This document shows, piece by piece, positions 1 through 9,277 of a DNA stretch of 64,000 bases. Location of the stretch: NCBI GenBank assembly GCA_963789825.1, contig CAWBME010000006.1, positions 682,001-746,000 of the forward strand. Reading direction: 5' to 3'. This DNA comes from PFL42 sp963789825. GTDB taxonomy: Bacteria > Chloroflexota > Anaerolineae > Anaerolineales > E44-bin32. The notes under the pieces were generated by a model, which saw only the letters and a program-made list of their open reading frames with translations, was not told where the DNA came from and did no database searches. Made by a program: the position numbers and the translations under genes. Every line of letters begins with the position of its first letter. Positions within the stretch are counted from its first letter, which is position 1.

Positions 1-163
1 GACCGGGACCGCTTGAAGGGTAGCCCGGCTTGCCTGCGCCCGGACACTCATCCGTGCCCGGAGGCCAGAGCTGCCAGATGCTTCCCCGCTGACGCAGGCA
101 ACCTGATGCAGGTGAGCGAATCAGCCTCCCCACCGGCCCATGAAGGATGCTGGGGAGCCGAGG
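1..163. other. left-edge non-coding stretch
   Basis: No convincing gene, hairpin with T-tract or promoter was seen here. It lies downstream of the minus-strand lipoprotein gene that ends at 164, so it may hold that gene's 3' untranslated region. Confidence 0.4.
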
Positions 164-674
164 TCAATCGCCCGGCGTGGGCACCAGATCGATCGGTGGT
201 ACGAGGTTGGTGTTGCCCGCAACGCTCACCGCCCCGCCGTACACCCATCCATCCAGGCCGCCGCCAATGCGGCGGATCTGCCACCACGTTCCGGCTGAGG
301 TTTCGGAGGTGAAGTTGTTGTATTGGCCGATGATCTCGGCAGTCTGGCCCTGCAGGATGAAGTCCACATAGGGGTGAGCATCATCCGGGCCTGAGCGGAC
401 ATAGGCGTTAAACAGCGCCGTCGCAATCGGGGTGTCCGGCGTCTCCGTGGCGGCGAGAGTTGCCGTGGCCGTCGGCGGCTCAGGCGTCGCGGTGAATGCG
501 GGCAGCGTGGGGGTTGGGGTGACCGCCGATCGCGTCATTTCGGCGATGGCTCCGGCGGTGGCAATCACCTGCTCGGGCGACGGGGTTGAGCGAGCCGGGA
601 CTCGCCGCAGTCTGGCAAGCTGCAAGGACCCCCAAGGAAGCAACCGTGATGGCTATGCGCTGTGCGGCATTCAT
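164..674 (-). CDS. SH3-like domain lipoprotein (frameshifted)
   Basis: Probable surface lipoprotein of unknown role. The first 20 residues from the ATG at 672-674 form a lipoprotein signal: Met, a hydrophobic stretch, and the lipobox LAAC with Cys20. Near base 590 the frame must shift by one base (one extra C on the coding strand) to continue into a Thr/Pro/Ala-rich linker and then a C-terminal SH3b-like domain containing AYVRSGPDDAHPYVDF, WWQIRR and DGWVYGG. Such linkers with SH3b domains are common in exported bacterial proteins that bind peptidoglycan or protein partners. Without the repair, signal and domain would be separate. A TATACT box at 727-732 could serve as the -10 box. The domain call is by pattern only. 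Confidence 0.6.
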
Positions 675-806
675 CCTGCAATCCCTCGAGTTGCGTCATG
701 CGCCGCTCGTTCGGGCAACTCGGCCTAGTATACCCCCCGGCGGGTCGGGCCGACCGCGGCCGCAGGTTGGTACAACGGTCATCTCAGCGGAACGCACCCC
801 ACCCGG

Positions 807-818
807 TAAGATGACAGT
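807..818 (+). promoter_or_regulatory. leaderless-type -10 box (TAAGAT) 6 nt before start
   Basis: TAAGAT at 807-812 is followed by exactly six bases and then the ATG at 819. No Shine-Dalgarno sequence precedes that ATG and no clear -35 box is visible. The same geometry occurs before sufR, rpe and the archease gene in this window. Confidence 0.5.
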
Positions 819-1802
819 ATGCAGCCCATGCGGGAGGAGCCCGCCGTGCAAACTCAGCGGGCGGAGTCCCGGCCCCCCAGCGCAGCGCTTCAGCGAAACG
901 GGAAGCCGGATCCGGCCGAGGAGTTGGAGAACGCCCGCCAGCGCCTGGACCTGGCTCGCCGCCGCTTCTATTCGGCGGCGGTGGCATTCTGCGACGGCTC
1001 GATCAGCGAAGGCCAACTGCGCGCCGTCCGCGAGCTGCTGCGCGGGCAGGAAGAGCGCCTCAGCCAACTGGGGGGCGAGACCGGACCGCTGCATGCGGCG
1101 CCGTTTGTCAAATCGGCCGAACCCGAGTTGGCGCCGGCCGAGGCCGCCCCGCCCGCACCCGAGCCGGAGCCCGAAGCCACCCCCGCCCCGATCGTCTTCA
1201 CCCTTGACCCTGCCGACGATCTGTCGCAAATGCTGACGACACTCGACGAGAAGATCACCCGCCTCGAGCAGGATCTCCAGCTTGGCCGCATTAACGCTTC
1301 CCAATATCGCGCCATCCATCGCCACTACGTCGAACAGCGGGAGGTTGCCCTGCGGCTGCGCCAGGCGTATCCGGAAAGCGACCGCTGGCGAGTTGTGCTG
1401 GAGGAGGGCAAGACCACCTTCTTGATGCAACTCAACGAGGCGGTTTGCCTGGGATTCGCGCTGTACGACATGTCAACCCGTGAGCGGATCTCCATCGAGG
1501 GCAAACTGCCTCCTGCTGCCGAGGAAGCCATGGCGCTGCTGCGCACCTTCGGGCCGATCGGCACCGAAGCCTCTGCCGGCCGGATGCTGGCCACGCAGGC
1601 CGAAGACGGCTCGGCGCTGCTGCTGATCCCGGGCATGTTCACCGCCGCTTTGGTGGTGTTCTCGCAGCAGCCGCCGGGCTGGCAGGTGCGAGCCCTGCGC
1701 GAGGTCCATCGCAACTTCGAGACCGCCAACCGCACGCCTCTCACGCGTGGCGACCGCGGCTCCCTGATCTTCCCCGACCTGACCCGCTTCATCCGCGAAT
1801 AG
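819..1802 (+). CDS. hypothetical protein with coiled-coil N-terminal half
   Basis: A 327-residue protein with no family I recognise. Residues about 30-85 are charged and helical (AEELENARQRLDLARRR, LRAVRELLRGQEERLSQL), followed by an Ala/Pro/Glu-rich linker and a second helical stretch near residues 125-175 (LDEKITRLEQDLQLGRI). The C-terminal 140 residues are globular and could have a roadblock/LC7-like or GAF-like fold (VCLGFALYDMSTRERISIEG, ALLLIPGMFTAALVVFS), but that is a guess. No signal peptide or membrane segment is seen. The ATG at 819 sits six bases after a TAAGAT box, so the mRNA may be leaderless. It stands alone between the lipoprotein and a palindrome-rich gap. Confidence 0.6.
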   Translation: MQPMREEPAVQTQRAESRPPSAALQRNGKPDPAEELENARQRLDLARRRFYSAAVAFCDGSISEGQLRAVRELLRGQEERLSQLGGETGPLHAAPFVKSAEPELAPAEAAPPAPEPEPEATPAPIVFTLDPADDLSQMLTTLDEKITRLEQDLQLGRINASQYRAIHRHYVEQREVALRLRQAYPESDRWRVVLEEGKTTFLMQLNEAVCLGFALYDMSTRERISIEGKLPPAAEEAMALLRTFGPIGTEASAGRMLATQAEDGSALLLIPGMFTAALVVFSQQPPGWQVRALREVHRNFETANRTPLTRGDRGSLIFPDLTRFIRE

Positions 1803-2440
1803 GCTACTCGGGGACGACCCCCGCTCTCCTCCCAGCCTCTCGACTCTCGCCAACGGCAAACGCTTGCGCCCACGCCTGCTACCCGCAGCCCCCGCGCGGA
1901 GCCAGGCGCCACGGTAGTGCCTATCCCAAGTCGCCTGCTAGGCAGGCTCTGAGTGCCCACTCAGCCTGCTTCTTTTCCCCCCTCACCCCTTCCCGCTCCC
2001 CCTCCTGGGGAGCGGGCGCCGGGGGAGTGCCTCCCCCAAGCCCCCCGCAAGCGGCGGTCATGACGTCCTCCGATTGCGCAGCCTACCGCCGCGCAACCCG
2101 CGGCTCGGGACCTGAAGTTGACATGCACCTCGCCAGGTGCGGGCTCCAGCGGCTGAGAGAGCGAGTTCGCGTCTGGCCGCCAGTAGCGATCCGGCACTCG
2201 CGCGGCGGATCATGCCGCCGATCGAAGGACTGCACCAACCGCCGCTTGAGGGGGTGAGGGGAATGGGGTTGCAGGGGAAATGGGAGGCGGGGGCAAGGTC
2301 CCCGCCCCCCGGTCCCCTGCGAGGAGATGTTCCCGCGAATGGCGACCCAGCACTCATGCGGCGGTTCGGGTCACGGCCTATCCGACCAAGCCCAACCGCA
2401 GCCTTCAGGGGTCGGGCAAAGCGGGGTGCAGTGGGTCAGA
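1803..2440. other. intergenic region with GC-rich palindromes, no gene
   Basis: About 640 bases without a supported gene. It holds several GC-rich palindromes, described separately at 1993-2037, and another at 2286-2306 (GGCGGGG paired with CCCCGCC). Translations of this stretch look like non-coding noise rich in Arg, Pro and Ser. It may be the remnant of a small repeat element. Confidence 0.5.
1993..2037. repeat. two adjacent perfect GC hairpins
   Basis: CCGCTCCCC at 1993-2001 pairs with GGGGAGCGG at 2007-2015 around a five-base loop. Immediately after, GGGGGAG at 2021-2027 pairs with CTCCCCC at 2031-2037 around TGC. No T-tract follows either hairpin, so they look more like repeat-element palindromes than terminators. 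They lie within the gene-free gap between the coiled-coil gene and ppdK. Confidence 0.5.
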
Positions 2441-2484
2441 GGAGAAACAAGCGAGGGGCCGGGCGACGTTGCCCGACCCCTCGC
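2441..2484 (-). terminator. rho-independent terminator of ppdK
   Basis: A 14-base stem: 2451-2464 pairs with 2471-2484 around a six-base loop. The single irregular pair is a G-U wobble in minus-strand RNA but a C-A mismatch in plus-strand RNA, so the hairpin fits minus-strand transcripts. On that strand it is followed by TTGTTTCTCC (2450 to 2441), a reasonable U-rich tail. It lies 41 bases past the ppdK stop codon. Confidence 0.8.
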
Positions 2485-2524
2485 GGTCGTTCAGACACAC
2501 GCTGGCCCTCGGGGCCGCGGCGGG

Positions 2525-5339
2525 CTACTTGTCCTCGTTGCCTTTGCCCAGCGCCGCCTGGGCCGCTGCCAGCCGGGCGATCGGGACACGGAACGGCGAA
2601 CACGACACGTAGTCCAGCCCGATCTTGTGGCAGAACCACACCGACTGTGGATCGCCACCATGTTCACCGCAGATCCCGACCTCCAGCCCGGGCCGGGTCT
2701 TGCGCCCTTCCTGCACCGACCACTCCATCAGCCGCCCTACTCCGCTCTCGTCGATGCTGGCGAACGGATTCTCGGTCAGGATTCCCTTTTCCAGGTACTC
2801 CATCAGGAAGCCGGATTCGGCGTCATCGCGCGAGATGCCAAAGGTCGTCTGCGTCAGATCGTTGGTGCCGAAGGAGAAGAACTGAGCATACTGGGCGATC
2901 TCGCTCGCCGTCAGAGCAGCACGCGGGATCTCGATCATCGTGCCGAACTTGTAGTCGATCTTGACGCCCTGCTCCTTCATCACCTCGAGCGCCACGGCCT
3001 CCAGCGCAGTCTGCTGAACCTTGAGCTCGTTGACGTGCGAGGTGAGTGGGATCATCACTTCGGGGTGAACGTCGACCCCGTCCTTGGCGCACTGGCAGGC
3101 GGCCTCGAAGATCGCCCGCACCTGCATGCGCGTCAGCTCGGGGATGTGAATGCCGAGCCGCACACCACGCAGCCCGAGCATCGGGTTGGCCTCGCGCATC
3201 GACTCGACGGCCGCCAGCATGCCTTCCTTCTCGGCCAGCTTCGCCGGGTCGTTGCCACGCACGCGGAGTTCGGTCACCTCCTCGAGCAGCGTGTCGTGCG
3301 ACGGCAGGAACTCGTGCATCGGCGGATCGATCAGGCGGATGATCACCGGCAGGCCGTCCATCGCACGGAACAGACCGGCGAAGTCGGAGCGCTGGAACGG
3401 CAGGAGCTTGGCCAACGCCTCCTCGCGTTCCCCGGAGGATTTGGCCAGGATCATCTTCTGCACTTGGGGCAGCCGCTCGGTCTCGAAGAACATGTGCTCG
3501 GTGCGGCACAGCCCGATGCCCTGCGCACCGAAACGCCGGGCGCGCTCCGCATCGCGCGGGTAGTCCGCATTGGCCCACACCTGAAGTCGCCGGAAGCCGT
3601 CGGCCCACGACAGCAACTTGATCAGGTAGGGATCGCTGACGTCGGGCATGACCGTCGCCACCTGTCCGGCGAAGACATTGCCCGTGGTGCCATCGATGGA
3701 AAGCCAATCGCCTTCCTTGTAGGTGTTGCTCCCGACGAGCATCTTGCGAGCGTCGAGGTCGATGTCCAGAGTGGACACGCCGACCACGGCCGGCTTGCCG
3801 AACTGACGCGCCACCAGCGCAGCGTGAGACGTGCGGCCGCCCTTGCTGGTGAGGATCCCATTGGCAGCCAGCATTCCGTGCACGTCGTCCGGCTTGGTCT
3901 CCGGCCGGACCATGATGACCTGCTTCTTCTCCTCCTTCGCCCAGCGCTCGGCGGTGTTGGCGTCGAAGGCGATCATGCCCACGGCTGCCCCTGGCGAGAC
4001 GTTCAGCCCAGCTGCGATCTTCTGCGCCGACTTCACGGCAGCGGCGTCGAACTGCGGATGCAGGTAGAAGTCCACCTGCTCTGGCTTGACGCGGGTGACG
4101 GCTTCCTTCTTGGTGATCAGGCGCTCTTCGACCATATCGACCGCGATACGCACTTCCGCCTGGGCGGTGCGTTTGCCGTCGCGGGTTTGCAGCATCCACA
4201 GCTTGCCGCGCTCGACGGTGAACTCGACATCCTGCATGTTGCGGTAGTGCTTCTCCAGCCGGGCGCAGATCTTGGCGAACTCGGCGTAAGACTTCGGCAT
4301 CTCCTTGGCTAGATCGGAGATCGGCTTGGTGAGCCGGATCCCGGCGACCACGTCCTCGCCCTGGGCGTTGGTCAGGTAGTCGCCCTCGATCTCCTTCTCG
4401 CCGGTATTGCCGCTGCGGGTCATGGCGACTCCGGTGGCCGAGTCCGAGCCCATGTTGCCGAAGACCATGGTGACAATGCTTGACCGCCGTCCCCAGGTCA
4501 TGCGGGATCTTGGCCGCATTGCGGTAGTCCGTGGCGCGCTTGCCATTCCAGGACTTGAACACCGCCTCGATCGCCAGCCGCAGTTGTTCCATCGGATCGA
4601 GCGGGAATTCGCGCCCGGTCTTCTTGGAAACGATGCTGCGAAACTCCTGCACGATGGCCTTGAAGTCCTCGGCACTGAGCTCCGAATCGGTGGCCACGCC
4701 GCGCTTGGCACGCAACTCGGTCAGCACCTCTTCGAAGGGCTCATCGTCCACGCCCATCACGACCGAGCCGAACATCTGCACCAGCCGGCGGAAGGAGTCG
4801 TAGACGAAGCGCGGGTCGGAGGTCAACTGGACCATCCCAGCCGCAGTCTGCTCGTTCAGGCCGATGTTGAGCACGGTGTCCATCATGCCCGGCATGGAGA
4901 ACTTGGCGCCGGAGCGGCAGGAAACCAGCAGCGGATTCTTCGGGTCGCCGAACTTCTTACCGGTGGCCTTCTCGGTTGCCTTGAGCGCCAACAGGGTCTG
5001 CTCCCACATCCCCGGCGGGAACTTCTCCCCGCGCGCAAGGTAGGCATTGCAGGCCTCGGTGGTGATGGTGAACCCGGGGGGCACGGGCACACCGATGCGG
5101 GTCATCTCAGCCAGATTGGCGCCCTTGCCGCCCAGCAGGGCCCGCACCTTGTCCCACGAGCCGGCTTTGCGCTCGGCGGCTTTGACCTCATCGAAACGGT
5201 ACACCCACTTGGCGCGGGCGGCGCCCTTCTTGGCGGCGGTCTTGGTGCCGCCGGATTTCGGCTTGGCGGTCTTTGCCGTCTTCTTGGCAGCGGACTTGGC
5301 CGACGACCGCGTCGGCTTCTTCTTGCTACGATCAGGCAT
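2525..5339 (-). CDS. ppdK: pyruvate, phosphate dikinase (frameshifted)
   Basis: Interconverts pyruvate, ATP and phosphate with phosphoenolpyruvate, AMP and pyrophosphate in the cytoplasm. The ATP-grasp domain begins KWVYRFDEVKA and includes LLGGKGANLAEMTRIGVPVP. The phosphohistidine domain has the catalytic His in GGRTSHAALVARQFGKP. The C-terminal PEP-binding barrel ends with CGEHGGDPQSVWF and SCSPFRVPIARLAAAQ. The repaired length is about 937 residues against the usual 870-890, because of a Lys/Ala/Thr-rich tail of about 50 residues before the conserved start. One extra base at 4479 breaks the frame; removing it restores VNIVTMVFGNMGSDSATG. The start ATG at 5337-5339 is preceded by AAGGAGAG. 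It is transcribed alone and ends in a strong terminator. Confidence 0.92.
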
Positions 5340-5418
5340 CACTCTCTCCTTGGAATTGCTGCTCAGGGCAGTCTGCAAGTCGGGCCGCCACCCTGTCCCC
5401 AGGGGGGGCCCTCACGCC

Positions 5419-5424
5419 ATGATA
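5419..5424 (-). promoter_or_regulatory. candidate -10 box upstream of ppdK
   Basis: TATCAT on the minus strand, about 80 bases before the ppdK start, with a TTGCCG sequence 15 bases further upstream. The spacer is shorter than usual, so this is only a candidate. Confidence 0.3.
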
Positions 5425-5512
5425 CATCACTTCCAGGGTCGGCAACGGCCTTGGTGATGAACATCCTATGGGGACATGTAGGACGGCGGGGGTCGAGCGG
5501 CGGCCCCGAGGG

Positions 5513-5860
5513 TCAGGCCGGCGGCAGCCCGATCTGCACCTCGTCCCCCACCAGCCGCACCGGGTAGGCGGGGATGTCGACCACCGCTGGCAGGCTGAGC
5601 GCCTTCCCGCTCGCTAGGTCGAACCGAGCGCCGTGGCGGGGGCACTCGATCTCCAGGCCATCGAGGGGACCATCAGCCAGCGGGCCGTCATCATGCGAAC
5701 ACACATCGGCAATGGCGTACAAGCCGCCAGCCACGTTGAACAGGGCAATCCCCTGACGATCGATCACCAGGCGCAGCCGGGCGCCTTCTGGAAGCTCCTG
5801 GCGCAAGGCGACCGTCACGTACTCGAGATTGTCGTGCTCGGGAAATCGGTAGTTGAACAT
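5513..5860 (-). CDS. Rieske-type [2Fe-2S] ferredoxin
   Basis: A 115-residue soluble Rieske protein, the last gene of the suf operon. The cluster ligands are visible as CSHDDGPLADG (Cys and His) and CPRHGARFDL (Cys and His), the usual C-x-H ... C-x-x-H pattern of small Rieske ferredoxins and of the ferredoxin subunits of non-haem oxygenases. It has no membrane anchor, so it is not a cytochrome bc Rieske subunit. It follows sufU by 24 bases. Rieske-like proteins often accompany suf genes and may supply electrons to cluster assembly, but its partner cannot be read from the sequence. Confidence 0.85.
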   Translation of the reverse strand: MFNYRFPEHDNLEYVTVALRQELPEGARLRLVIDRQGIALFNVAGGLYAIADVCSHDDGPLADGPLDGLEIECPRHGARFDLASGKALSLPAVVDIPAYPVRLVGDEVQIGLPPA

Positions 5861-5884
5861 CCAGCGAGCGACCTCAGCCTGGGC

Positions 5885-6283
5885 TCAGGCGTCAGCCAGC
5901 TCCGCCTCCAGTTGGTCAACGCCGTAAACGCCGGCCTTGAGCACCTTGAGCGACAGCAGGGCGCACTTCAACCGCACCGGACCCAGCTCGATCCCCAGCA
6001 TGGAAAGGATGTCTTGCTTGCCCAGCCCCTTGACCTCGTCCAGCGACTTGCCGACGACCAACTCGACCAACAGATCAGCCGAGGCCTGTGAGATAGCGCA
6101 CCCGGTTCCCGAGAATGCCGCCTCGGTGATGCGCCCGTCCCCATCCACCCGCAGGTCGATCCGCAGGCGATCGCCGCACAACGGGTTATCGTCCTCATAG
6201 GAGTAGTCGTGCGGATCGAGCTCGCCGTGCATGAGCGGGTTCTTGTAGCGGTCAATGATCTGCTCGCGGTACATGTCGTCCAT
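5885..6283 (-). CDS. sufU: iron-sulfur cluster assembly protein SufU
   Basis: A 132-residue IscU/NifU-like protein. In the SUF systems of Gram-positive bacteria SufU is a zinc-dependent sulfur carrier that takes persulfide from SufS and passes it to SufBCD. The three conserved cysteines are visible in PLCGDRLRID, GTGCAISQASADLL and RLKCALLSLKVL, and MYREQIIDRYKNPLMHG is the typical N-terminus. It starts eight bases after sufS ends, consistent with co-transcription and a working SufS-SufU pair. Confidence 0.93.
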   Translation of the reverse strand: MDDMYREQIIDRYKNPLMHGELDPHDYSYEDDNPLCGDRLRIDLRVDGDGRITEAAFSGTGCAISQASADLLVELVVGKSLDEVKGLGKQDILSMLGIELGPVRLKCALLSLKVLKAGVYGVDQLEAELADA

Positions 6284-6291
6284 CGGCGTCC

Positions 6292-7536
6292 CTAGTGGAA
6301 GATCGAGCGCACCTTGTACAGGCCGTCGACCAACTTGTCAATGTCGCTCTCGTCGTTGTACAGGTACAGGGAGGCGCGGGTGGTGGCCGGGAGACCGAAG
6401 CGCTCATGCAAGGGCATGGCGCAGTGGTGTCCGGCGCGCACGGCGATGCCGTCGCGATCGAGGATCTGGGCGACGTCATGGGGGTGCACATCGCCGAAGG
6501 TGAAGGCAATCACCCCGCCCTTGTCCTCGCCGTGCGGGCCGTAGTGGTGCAGGTCGGGAACCTCTTCCAGGCGCTCCAACGCATAGGCCGCCAGCTGCTG
6601 CTCATGCCTGCGGACGGCGTCCATCCCCACCTGCTCCAAGAAATCGACCGCCGCACCCAGGCCGATCACTTCGGCGATGGGCGGTGTGCCCGCCTCGAAT
6701 TTGTGCGGCAACTCGTTAGGGGTGAACTCCCGCAGCCGGACGCGCTTGATCATGTCGCCGCCACCCAGGAAGGGCGGCATGGATTGCAGCAATGCCTCGC
6801 GGCCGTACAGCACACCGATCCCCGTCGGGCCGCACATCTTGTGCCCGGAGAAGACGACGAAATCGGCGTCGATCGCCTGCACGTCCACCGGGAAGTGCGG
6901 CACGGACTGGGCGGCGTCAATCAACACCGTGGCCCCGGCCTGATGCGCCTGGGCGGTGATCTCCGCCACGGGGTTGATGGTTCCCAGAACGTTCGACATG
7001 TGCGTCAGGGCAACGAGGACCGGCCGTCGCTCGAGCAGCTTGCCCAGGGCCGTCAGATCCAACCGGCCGTCATCCTGCACAGGGATGAACTCGAGCACGG
7101 CGCCGCGCTCGGCGGCCAACATCTGCCAGGGCACCAGGTTCGAATGGTGCTCCATCTCGGTCAGCAGCAGCATGTCCCCGGCCTGCACCCGCGTGCGGCC
7201 CCATGCGTGCGCCACGAGGTTGATCAACTCAGTGGCATTGCGCGTGAACACCACCTGCCGGCTGGAGGGCGAATGGATGAAGCGAGCGATGCGCTGCCGC
7301 GCATCTTCGTAGGCCTGAGTGGCCTCTTCGGCCAACTGATGCACGCCGCGATGGATGTTGGCGTTCTGGCGCTCGTAGTAGCTCGTCATCGCCTCGATCA
7401 CCAGGCGCGGCTTCTGCGAGGTGGCCGCCGAGTCCAGGTAGACCAACGGCACGCCGGGCCTGGTCTCGCGTGAGAGCACGGGGAACTCGGCCCGGAGAGA
7501 AATCCCGTGAGACGCCGGGGTCGAGACAGACGGCAT
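6292..7536 (-). CDS. sufS: cysteine desulfurase SufS
   Basis: PLP-dependent group II cysteine desulfurase of 414 residues; it removes sulfur from L-cysteine as enzyme-bound persulfide and gives alanine. The PLP lysine is in VVFSGHKMCGPTGIGVLYG and the active-site cysteine is in VRAGHHCAMPLHERFG. The N-terminus VYLDSAATSQKPRLVIEAM is typical. The ATG at 7534-7536 was chosen because the longer open frame upstream overlaps the preceding small gene and does not resemble SufS. It sits between a small unknown gene and sufU in the suf operon. Confidence 0.93.
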   Translation of the reverse strand: MPSVSTPASHGISLRAEFPVLSRETRPGVPLVYLDSAATSQKPRLVIEAMTSYYERQNANIHRGVHQLAEEATQAYEDARQRIARFIHSPSSRQVVFTRNATELINLVAHAWGRTRVQAGDMLLLTEMEHHSNLVPWQMLAAERGAVLEFIPVQDDGRLDLTALGKLLERRPVLVALTHMSNVLGTINPVAEITAQAHQAGATVLIDAAQSVPHFPVDVQAIDADFVVFSGHKMCGPTGIGVLYGREALLQSMPPFLGGGDMIKRVRLREFTPNELPHKFEAGTPPIAEVIGLGAAVDFLEQVGMDAVRRHEQQLAAYALERLEEVPDLHHYGPHGEDKGGVIAFTFGDVHPHDVAQILDRDGIAVRAGHHCAMPLHERFGLPATTRASLYLYNDESDIDKLVDGLYKVRSIFH

Positions 7537-7541
7537 ACGGT

Positions 7542-7883
7542 CTACTTCCGCTTCCGCCCCTTGGGCGGAGGGGCTCGCCGTCGGCTTATGGAGGGACGGA
7601 TGTTCTCGCCGCCCTGCTGACACCACAGCACCCTGTCGGGCACCATCCAGCCTTCGGTGAGATACACGTCCTGGTTGAACTGGATGGCCACCATCTTGTA
7701 GTCGGCTTGCACCACCACCCCCTGCAACCACGAGCGGACCCGGTTGCCGCGATCCGTGTGGTCGCACAGCACATCCACCAGCTGCCCGACCTCGTAGCGC
7801 CCGGCCACTGCCGGCGCTCGGCTGGGCTTCGGCTCCTGCCTTGGCATCCTTGTCCCTGCCTGTCGCACACTGCCGCCGGTCAT
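7542..7883 (-). CDS. small unknown protein inside the suf operon
   Basis: A protein of 113 residues that I do not recognise. It has a basic, Pro-rich N-terminus, a compact middle (YEVGQLVDVLCDHTDRGNRV, GVVVQADYKMVAIQFNQDVY, GWMVPDRVLWCQ) that reads like a small beta-barrel, and a very basic C-terminus ending PPPKGRKRK. The ATG at 7881-7883 overlaps the sufD stop codon as ATGA, which favours translational coupling. The sufS start follows within a few bases. Its place between sufD and sufS suggests co-expression with cluster assembly; a role is not shown. Confidence 0.7.
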   Translation of the reverse strand: MTGGSVRQAGTRMPRQEPKPSRAPAVAGRYEVGQLVDVLCDHTDRGNRVRSWLQGVVVQADYKMVAIQFNQDVYLTEGWMVPDRVLWCQQGGENIRPSISRRRAPPPKGRKRK

Positions 7884-9238
7884 CGGATTGCCTGCCGCAT
7901 CTTCTCGTCGATCATGCGCTGGAAACGCTCACGCACGCCCTCGAACGGGATGCGGGACATGATCGGGGCAAAGAACCCATGCACCACCAGGCGCTCGGCG
8001 TCCGCCCGGGGGATGCCGCGCGTCATCAGATAGTATAGGGGTTCTTCTTCCAGGCGGCCAACCGTGGCGCCGTGGGTGCAGCGCACGTCATCGGCCAGGA
8101 TCTCCAGGCCGGGGATCGAATCGGCGCGTGCCTGCCGGCTCAGCAGCAGGTTGCGATTGGCCTGATAGCCATCTGTCCGCTGGGCGCCGGGCGCCACGTA
8201 GATCATCCCCTGCCAGACCGAGCGGCTCTTCCCGGTCAGCGCGCCCTTGAACAGCAAGTCGCTGGAGGTGTGCGGAGCGAGGTGGTTCTGCTGGGTGTCG
8301 TGATCCAGGTGCTGGACGCCGTCGGCGAAGTAGAACCCGGACATCCTGCCTTCGGCGCCTTCACCGGCCAGGGTCAGCTCGCTGAAGTTCTTGGTGAGAT
8401 GGCTGCCGACGGCGCCGAAGATCCAGTCGACCCGGGCGCGCGCCCCAACCTGGGCTTTCTCGTGGGTGACCGTCCACACATGCTCACCCCAGGTCTGCAG
8501 CTCGACCAGCGTCAGCTGAGCCTCGTCGTCGACGATCACCTCCAGCGTCCCGGTGTGAAAGCCGGCCTTCTCCGGTTCGGTGGGTGAGGCAAACTCGTGG
8601 ACAAAGGTCGCCGAGGCGCCCTTCCCCAGCACGACCAGCACTCGAGTGGCGAAGGCGCGCCCGGCTCCGGGCGCCCAGATCACCGAGTGCACCGGCTGTT
8701 CGAGCTTGACGCCGGGTGGGACGAAAAGCACCACGCCGGTGTCGGCAACCGCCGCCGCCAGAGCGGCAAACTTCGAGCTCGACGGCTCGACCAGCGTCCC
8801 AAGGTACTTCTGCAGCAGGCTCTTCTGCTCGCGCACGGCGGACGCCCAGTCGGTGAAGACCACGCCCTGTGACGGCAGCCCAGGATCGACATTGGCCAGC
8901 GGAGGCAGGCCTGGACGCAGGATCAGCAGGCCGGCCTGGCTGGCGTCAGTGATCGGCTGCAACAGCGCCGGGTCGACCGGCAGCTCATCGACCGGTTGCC
9001 ACTCGACCTGGCCGGCTGGCATGCTGCTCAGGTCGGTGCGCCGCCACGCCTCGTCGAGCGTGCTCGGCATGGGTAGCGCCTGGTAGTGCTGCCAGGCGCG
9101 CAAGCGGGCCTCGAGCATCCAGCCGGGCTCGCCAGTCTGCGCCGAGCGTCGACGAATATCGTCCTCGCCCAGGCGAAATTCGGGCGTGGCTGCGCCCTGG
9201 GATTCCGGCGGACGCCGGACGATGGTGCGTGTGCTCAT
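7880..9238 (-). CDS. sufD: Fe-S cluster scaffold subunit SufD
   Basis: A 452-residue SufB/SufD-family protein; with SufB and the ATPase SufC it forms the SufBCD scaffold on which Fe-S clusters are built. Family features are FVPPGVKLEQPVHSVIWAPG, the beta-helix repeats in the middle, a Lys-Ser motif in FKGALTGKSRSVWQGMIYV, and the C-terminal CTHGATVGRLEEEPLYYLMT and RGIPRADAERLVVHGFF. The start at 9238 was preferred over one seven codons upstream because AGAAGGAAGG lies just before it. It lies directly after sufB and overlaps the next small gene by ATGA. Confidence 0.92.
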   Translation of the reverse strand: MSTRTIVRRPPESQGAATPEFRLGEDDIRRRSAQTGEPGWMLEARLRAWQHYQALPMPSTLDEAWRRTDLSSMPAGQVEWQPVDELPVDPALLQPITDASQAGLLILRPGLPPLANVDPGLPSQGVVFTDWASAVREQKSLLQKYLGTLVEPSSSKFAALAAAVADTGVVLFVPPGVKLEQPVHSVIWAPGAGRAFATRVLVVLGKGASATFVHEFASPTEPEKAGFHTGTLEVIVDDEAQLTLVELQTWGEHVWTVTHEKAQVGARARVDWIFGAVGSHLTKNFSELTLAGEGAEGRMSGFYFADGVQHLDHDTQQNHLAPHTSSDLLFKGALTGKSRSVWQGMIYVAPGAQRTDGYQANRNLLLSRQARADSIPGLEILADDVRCTHGATVGRLEEEPLYYLMTRGIPRADAERLVVHGFFAPIMSRIPFEGVRERFQRMIDEKMRQAIR

Positions 9239-9277
9239 TCGCCTTCCTTCTGCCTGCAAATCCGCCGGCCGGGCGGA

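Noticed and set aside
2327..4312. Long plus-strand open frame opposite ppdK
   Set aside because: It is antisense to conserved PPDK coding sequence and its translation is His/Leu/Arg-rich without family features.
4470..4490. Programmed frameshifting in ppdK and the other broken genes
   Set aside because: No shared slippery heptamer with a stimulatory structure was seen, and the sites differ in direction and context; sequence error is simpler.
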